Shown here: positions 56,527 to 64,000 of the stretch, piece by piece
How the letters are laid out: each line of letters opens with the position of its first letter
Numbering within the stretch: position 1 is the stretch's first letter
Source: Roridomyces roridus
Lineage: Eukaryota; Basidiomycota; Agaricomycetes; Agaricales; Mycenaceae
Length of the DNA stretch: 64,000 nucleotides
NCBI GenBank assembly: GCA_029378245.1
Contig: JARKIF010000002.1
Span: 806,001 to 870,000 of the forward strand
Direction: 5' to 3'
Notes under the pieces: generated by a model
The model's input: the letters and a program-made list of their open reading frames with translations, nothing else
What the model was told of the DNA's origin: nothing
Database searches by the model: none
Made by a program: the position numbers and the translations under genes

Positions 56527-57623
56527 TTACTTGGACTCGATCGAGACGCTATACGATTTAGTAACGAAGCTCGCTGTGCCAACGAATGGCTCGGTGCCTG
56601 CTTGTATAGCTTGAATGTACTGGGTCGAACGAATCCCCTGGCTCTTGACCAGGTATTCTGCGATACACCTGTTAGCGGCGTTCGGCGTGAATGAGAGTCC
56701 TCCCTCACTGAAGAAAGCGTTCAAATCCGCGTTGAAGTCGTTGATCTCGCCCGCGGCGCTGACGAAGGAATAGACCTTCCAATGTTTATTGGTTCCCTAA
56801 GGTTCAAATGCGTTGAGTACTAGATAGCCTCAGGAGGGGGACGGGCGTACCTTCCATAGGTTCCAGGTTTGGTTTGCAATGGGCGTAGCTGTGGTGATTT
56901 GACGGCCGATCGGCTGGATACTACCCCGACCGACTCGTCAGATAATGGTGAAGCGAGTGAAAAAACGCGCGTACCCGCCGAGACTGGAAAGCCAAATCAT
57001 ACTGAGAAATAATTGTCATCGCAGAAAAAATTCCAAGAGAAAACAACTCACATCTCGTAGCGCGAGGCTGAGCTGGCGGGAGCGCCGGAAGTCGCGTTTC
57101 CGAACCAGATGTCATACCTGCAACTCTGTTAGCGAACGAGTGCTTTGGTGCACACGGCTGAAGCTTCACGCTACATCGGCACGGAGACCACCGGACTGGC
57201 TCGTATAGTCCCAGTTCCAGACTGTGGGAGCTGACGCGACGTTTTTGAGCTGGACGCCTTTGCTTGGGTTTGACAATACATTAGCGTCTGGGTGAATAGT
57301 TAAGAAGCTATATAACGGGGAGGGAAGTCATGGCGCACAGCTCTTTACGCTGGTGGGCCCGTTTGCCCAGGTATAGTTGGTGCTCCAGGATACGGTGTTC
57401 GTCGTGGTACTGACGAGGGTGGAGCTCTGAGAGCCGACGCCGGCATCTGCGATCCCTTTCAAGCAATGCGCCTTGACTGAGACCAGATAAACGTACCTTC
57501 ACCCCACGGATTCTGGCACAGCGTATATCGCCCCGCGGGGAGACAATCGTCCGATCCGGCAATAGTCCGCGCGACACCGAGACTAAGCAGAGAGGATAGC
57601 ACAAAGAAGGAGGAGATATGCAT
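56527..57623 (-). CDS. Secreted GH12 endoglucanase, copy 2
   Basis: Paralogue of copy 1 with the same exon layout. The signal peptide is MHISSFFVLSSLLSLGVAR, the start of the mature part is SDDCLPAGRYTLCQNPWG, and the nucleophile segment is SRYEMIWLSSLGG. Further on are GEINDFNADLNAFF and the acid/base segment AGTEPFVGTASFV, ending YSVSIESK. No frame break was seen. Several positions differ from copy 1 (for example KHWKVYSFV against NANWQVISFV). The two are therefore not a very recent duplication and may differ in substrate range, which is inference. An alternative upstream ATG at 57638 is less likely given the TATA box at 57655-57662. Confidence 0.88.
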
Positions 57624-57654
57624 TCTTTCAAACGACATGGGACGTAGAACAGCA

Positions 57655-57662
57655 TACTTATA
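57655..57662 (-). promoter_or_regulatory. TATA box, GH12 copy 2
   Basis: TATAAGTA on the - strand lies 32 bp upstream of the ATG at 57623, the same spacing as in copy 1. Confidence 0.6.
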
Positions 57663-58814
57663 CGCGGCATTGAGGAGCACACGGTTCAGTTTCAAACAGT
57701 TTCAAACGATTTGTCCTTTGTGATGCATGTGATGGGCTCGAGCGATAAACGGAAACGGATTGTGAATTTACACCTGTTCTGCTGATTTTTGGCATGTGGT
57801 GGTATCTCCGAGTGAGGTGCAACCATGGTCCTGCTCGTGTGAACTCACTCACCGACCATCCCAGGCACGGTCTTCCCCCGGCCTTGAAAGCTCAATTTGA
57901 GCCACAAACTTTTTGTTTGTGCCTTCCGACAAACGAAAATGAAACGGTTGGAGCTCTAGGGGCCGGAGCGTGCACACGAGAAGCTGGTTTATCCGTCTTG
58001 GGCCCCCGGGGTGAATGGATGGCGACACAAGTGGAGCGAATACGCCAATAGAGTATCCGAAGAAAGGCCAGGCTTGCTGAAGATCTGCTGCGAAGAGGAC
58101 AAGACGCATTGCGGAGAATAATTAAAATCGATCGGATTCGCCGATCTGTGAGATAATGAATTTCGTGCTGGAAGTTTCATGGTGCAATTTGCAATGCCAA
58201 GCAAAAAATCCCGAAATTGACCCAGGAAGACCAGTACAATGGAAAGAAGGAAGGAAGAATATTTGCACGGTAGCGGTCCCAATGAGGGACAAACGGCTCT
58301 CGTTGCTGGATCAATCGTGGTGAACGCGAGAGGCAAGAGGGAGCAAACACTTGGCAAACACATACAACCATTCCCCCTCTGCACCACGACCACACTTCGG
58401 TACCATGCCCGCAACACGCCTTGCCGCATTCCGAGTCAGCGATTGGTCTCTGTTCAAGTTCGGCCGGGAATAATTCCGTCGAGAGGCTGTTGCCACTTTG
58501 CCGAGAGCAAGAACACCTTATTGTATTCGCCTGGGGCCCTGGACACACTCCGCGCCTTCTACCTCTTTCACCTTGCCATGTCCTCTTTCCGCTCTCTATC
58601 CGTAGTTACGCAGTCTAACACGGTCGCCTTTTTCTCGTGTCCAGCTCCTCTTACTTATCTCATCCGTAGCAAAGGCAACAAATTCCCCAGCTCGAGATCA
58701 ATCATCAGTTCAAGACCAGTTCAGCTGCAACTGTTCTTGTCCTTGTTCACCCACCTACTTAAAAGGCCGTTGTTACACAATGGCCGCAGTTTTCCGCCTG
58801 CAGTACAACCCTCC
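57663..58814. other. Divergent intergenic region
   Basis: About 1.15 kb between GH12 copy 2 (-) and the right-arm kinase (+). Positions 57960-58540 resemble 55070-55620 upstream of copy 1, so the tandem duplication unit includes promoter sequence. No gene is supported. A frame open from 58239 simply runs into the kinase. Confidence 0.45.
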
Positions 58815-60142
58815 ATGGCATCCGCCTCCGATTCAGAGTCTGCCCCGTTGGACGTCAAGCTGTATCGGCAGCGCCTACGCGAACAATTGCAACAAGGCCT
58901 TCTGTCAGACATCGAACTGTTCTGGCGCGACCACCACACATGGCTCAAGGACTCTGGTTACCTGCTAAGCCCAAGATACGACCCAGCTACGCGGAGACGA
59001 CGTCACGCCTGCGGCAAGAGCCCTAGATATTGCTCACTCATCTTCCGGTGTTCACGACTCCCAGTTCAGCACCGTGGCGGATGCCATACGCATATCCGAC
59101 GGCACTCGTGTTCTAATTAAGAAGAGCGAACCGGACAGGGCGTACTTTCATGAGGCGCAGATGTTCCGCACATTTTGCTCCGATCCTTTGGCTTCAGAAC
59201 CTGTAAACCGCTGCATCAGGCTCATCGAAATCTTGTTTGTGCCAGACGAACCGAGGTTTGACCTCATCGTCATGCCATTCTACTACGACTGGGATTTGGT
59301 CCCCTTCCTGACGACCGGGGAGGCGGTGGAATTTTTCTCCCAAATATTTGAGGTGTGTAAGACGATACCATTCTCTTCGACGTTGGCTAGATTCTTCCTC
59401 AGGGCTTGAGATTCTTGCACAATAAACAAGTCTGGCATGGGTAAATTTCGCCGTGTTCTCATTGCATCAGATTGAGAAAATCTCGCCAGGGACGTGAAAT
59501 GTAACAACATTCTAATGGACGCATCTCCCCTTTTCGTTAAAGAAGTGAACCCCTGGCGACCCCAATTGACTCGAGATCTCAGGCGACTCACCCGCTTCCG
59601 GAATCGACTCAGGCACCCCGTCAAATACTATATAATCGATTTCGACCTGTCAGGGGTTCACGATCCTTCGAAGGGCCCTCCGCGTACTCTCCCTGGATAC
59701 GGAGGCACACGCGGAGTGCCCGAGTTTGACTACGATCAACTATGCAACCCTTTTGCCGTGGATGTTTATTGCTTGGGAAGCCTCATTGCTGGATATTTCA
59801 CCGAGGTAAGACCCCGAGCATTCGAAGACTGCACACTTGACTCACAGCCCACGGCAGGGAGAAAATTACAACTTTGGACACGTCAAAAAACGAGGATTCC
59901 AATTCATGCAAAGGCTCGTCGCCGATATGATGAACAATGATCCAGCAAAACGGCCAAGTATGAATGAAGTCGTCAGCCGATTTTCTGACATCAAGGCGGG
60001 CTTGAGTTGGTGGCAGCTGCGCTCGCGCTGCTCCGCTGTTGACGAACGACCTCTTCCGAGGGTGTTCAAGACTATATTTCATTGGCCTCGCCAGTGCTAT
60101 TATATTGCGCGAAGAATACACGCTATTCCTGCGGTCGGCTGA
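58815..60142 (+). CDS. Protein kinase-like gene of the inverted repeat (right arm), one frame break
   Basis: The start is MASASDSESAPLDVKLYRQR, then IELFWRDHHTWLKDSGYLLS. The kinase-like core follows: VADAIRISDGTRVLIKKSEP, YFHEAQMFRTFCSD, RFDLIVMPFYYDWDLVPF, GLRFLHNKQVWHGDVKCNN (HGD catalytic loop), KYYIIDFDLSGVHD and YGGTRGVPEF. Then come FAVDVYCLGSLIAGYFTE and MNNDPAKRPSMNEVV. The C-terminal tail (GLSWWQLRSR, IFHWPRQCYYIARR) is shared with two dead copies. The canonical DFG is DFD in both copies, so activity is doubtful. The frame shifts at about 58990-59010, between RYDPAT and GDDVTPAARAL. The other joins are normal introns. The family is an Agaricomycete-type kinase of unknown role. Confidence 0.65.
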
Positions 60143-60724
60143 TTTCCTTCTGGCCTGTTTCCGTCTATACCTCACGTTGTTCACCCCGTCCCAGTAACAA
60201 TCATTGTCGTCGCGTCTGTTATGTTCGAACTTGGGAAAAGGTGGGTGGGTATTCGGTTGGGTAAATTACAATCGCGAGCGTCCAATGTGAGAGTCACTAA
60301 TATGGGGGACTACCAGCCACTCCGATCTGGCTAATCTTCATTTCCTGGGCGTAAATTCTGCCTTGGAAATGTATAATGTCCTGGAAAACCATGAGCTCTT
60401 GCTCGAATCCACCAAGGAGCTCTTACCGTCGTCCGTGCAAGTCCTTTGGATGCTTCCTCCGTTGTCCTATCGACGGTTCTCTGAGTATGAAAGTAGTTCC
60501 ATAGCTTCAAGAGTCTGCTTTGGCTCTCGTGCTCGTTTTGAGCGGCGTATATCGACTCTGAGAGACTGTTCAAGATTGTTGAGCAAATTGAACACAGGGA
60601 GCACTGACCGGAGGCCCAACTTACTTCAGGTATATTTCCTTGATCTCGAATTTCTCGTCTTCCTTGAGAAAATCCAAGTGTTCCTCGAGACTTTCGAGGA
60701 CCATGTAGGTTATTCCGGCCGGCT

Positions 60725-60832
60725 TAGACTCGTAACCAGTCTGTCTATGAGTTGTCGATAGACAGACTGGTCGATCTCGGGGATTTTTGAAGGGACGCGC
60801 CGATTCCCTATTTTGGCGATTTCACGTGATCT
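60725..60832. repeat. Left terminal inverted repeat of the element
   Basis: It contains an internal hairpin: 12-base stems at 60737-60748 and 60758-60769 (CAGTCTGTCTAT and its complement) around a 9-base loop. The right end has a matching hairpin. Confidence 0.85.
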
Positions 60833-61753
60833 ACCAGCTTTCGCCTTCCAGAGGCTTTCCCTGCGCCGCGCGGCCTCGAGATGACTACTTCCAGAGGAAA
60901 AATGGTTTATATACATGGTATTCATTTGATTCTACAGGTAGAATTACATTCGAACGTGTAGGTAGCCCGGTAACAAGCAATTCGACAGCCAAAAGGCGAC
61001 TCATCGGTCGACACGGCGCCAACTCCGCGTTAAACGCATCCCCGAGCAACAGGGCACGTCCAATACGAGGGGTGTCCACCTTTCCACCCAGCAGGACAGT
61101 CTCTCCGTCAGAGAAAGCCGCTTCCGCCGTTGGAGAGAAACACGCGCTTAACCGGCAGCGCCAGCGTGGCATGCAGAGTCGATGGGAATGAGGGACGAGT
61201 GGGTAAGAGATGAGGACAGTGTGCTGGGTGAGTGCTGGGGCTGGTTTCGATGCGGCCATGCCGCGATATGGGTGTGCGTAGGCCTGCGTGGGCGGCGCAG
61301 TGCGGTGTCGATCTGGGTCGATAACAGCTCCTTGGATAGCGTCCATAGCCGCGCGGAATGAGTGTTAGCACAACAGAGAAAAGTGTAAGGTGTGTGGGTA
61401 TGGGGGAGGTGGTCATCAGAGTCATCATCGAGTCGATGGCACAGTGACACACCTGAATCCCCCGTAAGTCTGGCCTCCTCCTCCCATTCATCACACGGGT
61501 GCACACAGCGCCATCCCGTCGTGTTCAGCGACCACCTTGCGTGGCAAACCATCGACCATTCATGCTGGACTTCTAAGCCGCAGCCGCTTTGTGAACGGCA
61601 CTGGGGGGTGAGATGGTGGGATCCACGCGTTGTTGGACTAGTAGGGCACCGCTTTCGAGGCTTGATAGGGAGTAACGCGGTCCCACGAGGAGTTCCAGCC
61701 AAGGGAGGAGAGAGAGAGAGGAGGGAGCAAGGAGCGAGAGCCACGATGTGTCC

Positions 61754-61861
61754 AGATCACGTGAAATCGCCAAAATAGGAAATCGGCGCGTCCCTTCAAA
61801 AATCCCCGAGATCGACTGGTCTGTCTATCGACAATTCATAGACAGACCAGGTTCGGGTCTA
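61754..61861. repeat. Right terminal inverted repeat of the element
   Basis: Reverse complement of 60725-60832 with differences confined to the outer about 50 bases and one or two further in. The inner half (GATCACGTGAAATCGCC and onwards) is almost unchanged. Confidence 0.85.
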
Positions 61862-61955
61862 CGGCCGGCTTTGCGAAGAGGGTGCCTCGAAATTTGTTGC
61901 GGACGGAGTTGGTTGGCTCCGGAACAGGAGTGAAACATAGATTAAGGACGGCCAT

Positions 61956-63977
61956 GCGGAAGGAATCGGATGTTGCAGGGAAGTAGTGACTCGAAGGAAG
62001 GTTGAAAGTTGTGTTGAAATTTGACACAAACTTCGGATCTTTTATACCAGGCGAGGACAAAGGTAACCACGTCGAGGACACAGGCAAGCGAGCACGTATC
62101 CAAGTCGGCGAGAAAGACAAAAAAACAAGTACATGGTGGCGGTAAGTTGCAAAGTTACCTTGTTCGTCGGCAAGATGATCCCATCATTGATTCCGCTCCT
62201 TGATGCCATCCCCTTTTTCGCCCCTCTCCAGTGTCTCAGATAACCGCAGGGGATTCGTCCAGAGTCTTCCTCTACGCAATACGGGACATCTGGCCAGCTC
62301 ATGGAATACCGGAAAACGACCCCGATTTGAGAAGATTGTCTGGTCAAGATCGGCCTATTTCCGTCTAGTCTCGTCTCAGGAGCAGACCTTTGTTCTCTAT
62401 AGGATGGCGTTACTACTTTCTATTGTCTCTTTCAAGGGTCGCGTATCACGCTGTCGTATCGTGCGCTCTTCTTCAAAGTTCGGCGTCTCGCGTAGACTGA
62501 TAGTTACATCCAAGTTGCCAATCGAAGACGCCGCGAACTTGGTTGTTCAACAAAGCTCCTAATTGTTTCCATTTAGCGGCATACCGACCGGGTTCCACGG
62601 TGTCAAGACGACTTACAAGGTTTCGACTCGGCCATCCTGTCCCGCTATCAAGACGGATGAGCTCTTTGTTCTACTCGTGGTAATCTAGAGATTGACGTAC
62701 GGCTTTGTACTGGATCCGGGCCAAATTGCGGCGATTCCTCGTGGCGTCCTTCAAGTGCGACCGCTGGGAGTAACTTAACGGAAATGACTCTACGGTCCAT
62801 GAGTCTGCGTCGCCAGCGCGTCTAAGGAACCTTCAGCGCTTCCGGCTCCGGCTTTGTTCTCCAAGGATCTTGGCTTATGTTAATCTGCTTCCGCCAATCC
62901 ACAAAGCGGTTACACTCCGATCTATGTTTGCGCTTCATAAACACAATCATGTCTCGTACACGGTCTGGCACATCCTGGTCGGGCTCGAGCTGCTGTTCCC
63001 GTTCTTCCTGCGATGCACGCTGGGATCTATGTCAAGTCGTCAGGACTCGTCACGTCCTGAATGAAGTTATCCTTGTCGAGATTCGTACTTTTTCGTGCTG
63101 CTTTGAGAAGCATTGACCCGGTGCCTGGTGCCCGATTGGCGAACCCTTGCTCCGACTGCCAGCACACGATGCCGCAAAACAGGGAGCATAAATTACTATC
63201 CGCATTCGGTATAATACATCAATACAGGAAGAGGACGTATGAGCAATGGTACAGGATCTACTCAGTAGACATGGGGACTTGCAAAGTAAGGATAGAACTC
63301 GCGCTGTATGTCGACAACTCCGACACCAGGCTGCATGCCGATGCACTGTACGGCAGCGACGACAAAGAAATGAAGGCGTCTCGGTTTTCGAAAGGATTTT
63401 GAAGCTCCGACTGCGACGCTGCGGATGCGACGGTCGCGACCGGAGGTGGGTAGGTAGGCGCGACTACCGTTGGGGGCGCCTGAGGAGATGCTGTTGCCAT
63501 CGACGAGCGGACAGTCACGACAGTTTGCAACGTCTGCGGGTCCGAGTCCTCCATGGACAGATGCGATATCTGCAAGCTTGCAGAATCATTGGCTACGCCA
63601 TCTTTCCGTGAGTATGGACTGCAGACGTGGATATTCAATCTTTGGCTCACCTAGCAGCGCTTTCTCGGCGATTCTTTTCTTCGTGTCTCTGAGTCTGGCC
63701 GTCTCGGAGAGTGACTGTGCACCAGTGAGCATAATCCGAAAAGCTGCAAAGAAGGAAAACTCGCAATGGTACGCTCCTTCCCTGCGTTGGCCGCCTCATA
63801 AAGATCGGAAAGTGCAGCGGATACGGTTTTACTCCTTGCGACGAAGTTGGTCACTCTTTCATAGAGCCTCTGGAGCATCCGTTTCTTTTTTTTGTCCACT
63901 TGCTGCTCCGAGTTCTGTTTGGGCGCTTTACGTCCAGCCTTAATATTTTCGATTGCTTCGCTCAACCTGATTTGCAA
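61956..63977 (-). pseudogene. Decayed gene(s) of unknown function, right-arm copy
   Basis: Mirror of 37667-39718. It holds the same broken stretches, including IENIKAGRKAPKQNSEQQ and the Pro/Ala-rich stretch. It also reads ATRNRRNLARIQYKAVRQ, SLDYHE, a stop, then NKELIRLDSGTGW near 62640-62790, where the left arm is more degraded. Frames over 62042-62347 and 63470-63943 are the same as in the left arm or differ by one residue. I recognise no family. Confidence 0.45.
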
Positions 63978-64000
63978 GTTAGCGACGTAGAGCCACAGTT

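Larger units (their letters stand above)
60725..61861. mobile_element. Non-autonomous Mutator-like element (MITE type), 1,137 bp
   Basis: The ends are TAGAC...GTCTA with terminal inverted repeats of 108 bp (60725-60832 and 61754-61861) that differ at only a few positions near the outer end. A 9-bp target duplication, CGGCCGGCT, flanks it (60716-60724 and 61862-61870). The left arm has a single copy of this 9-mer at 39804-39812, an empty site that proves the insertion. Long inverted repeats with 9-bp duplication are characteristic of Mutator-like elements (established). The interior has no transposase-like protein. The longest frame (61148-61744, -) is low in recognisable content, so it must have been moved in trans. 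Confidence 0.88.
60297..61955 (-). pseudogene. Small hypothetical gene split by a mobile element
   Basis: Right-arm duplicate of the intact gene at 39719-40228. Exon 1 starts at 61955 (MAVLNLCFTPVPEPTNSV) and reads to TLFAKPA, where the 1,137-bp element interrupts it. After the element, the frame resumes with ITYMVLESLEEHLDFL, then the second and third exons, ending GVAGSPPY at 60297. Apart from the insertion the exons are well kept, so the disruption appears recent relative to the duplication. Confidence 0.8.
58850..64000. repeat. Right arm of large inverted duplication
   Basis: Reverse-complement match of the left arm (37681-41460). Position 64000 corresponds to about 37681, so the arm continues past the window. 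It carries the kinase, the split small gene, the 1,137-bp insertion and the decayed open frames, in opposite orientation to the left arm. Confidence 0.9.

Noticed and set aside
61148..61744. Frame of 198 codons inside the mobile element, considered as a transposase
   Set aside because: It has no DDE-type or zinc-binding motifs and its composition is low-complexity. The element is better called non-autonomous.

Overview
The window is nuclear DNA of a filamentous basidiomycete, most likely an Agaricomycete. The reasons are many short GT-AG introns of about 45-60 bases in nearly every gene, compact spacing, a fungal gene set (Cdc11-type septin, Tsr1, Sit4/PP6 phosphatase, Vma16, Arl3), secreted Egh16-like and GH12 proteins, and expanded TKL-type kinases with HGDLRG catalytic loops. 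I cannot name the genus from sequence alone. I saw no rRNA, tRNA or CRISPR array.

Region 1 (1-27.6 kb) is mostly conserved housekeeping genes. In order they are: a partial membrane protein at the left edge, septin (-), UV-damage endonuclease (-), RAD7-like repair protein (-), V-ATPase c'' (-), Arl3 GTPase (+), a small orphan (-), Sit4/PP6 (-), a Cue5-like CUE protein (-), a secreted Egh16-like protein (-), an amidohydrolase (+), a multi-pass membrane kinase (+), TSR1 (+), a second small orphan (-) and a CLC chloride channel (-). Two DNA-repair genes for UV damage sit side by side. Six of these genes carry one or more single-base frame breaks inside conserved protein (UVDE, CUE, amidohydrolase, membrane kinase, TSR1, CLC). 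Because essential TSR1 is among them, I read most of these as consensus errors in the sequence rather than dead genes.

Region 2 (27.6-46.1 kb) holds a broken paralogue of the membrane-kinase N-terminus, a flavin monooxygenase, and three co-directional paralogues (A, B, C) with an unusual layout: a TKL-type kinase followed by a VHS domain, then (in C) a GAT-like helical bundle, then several SH3 domains in B and C. This looks like an ESCRT-0/STAM- or LSB5-like endosomal adaptor fused to a kinase. A lacks the SH3 part. C has Glu in place of the ATP-binding Lys.

Region 3 (37.7-64.0 kb) is framed by a large inverted duplication (left arm about 37.7-41.46 kb, right arm about 58.85 kb to the window end). 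It carries decayed open frames, a small gene and a kinase. Between the arms lie gene C, an F-box/LRR-type protein, a GH31 glycosidase, an MFS permease and two tandem GH12 endoglucanases. The right arm is interrupted by a 1,137-bp element with 108-bp terminal inverted repeats and a 9-bp target duplication. The left arm preserves the empty site. This is a clean non-autonomous Mutator-like insertion that splits one duplicate gene.
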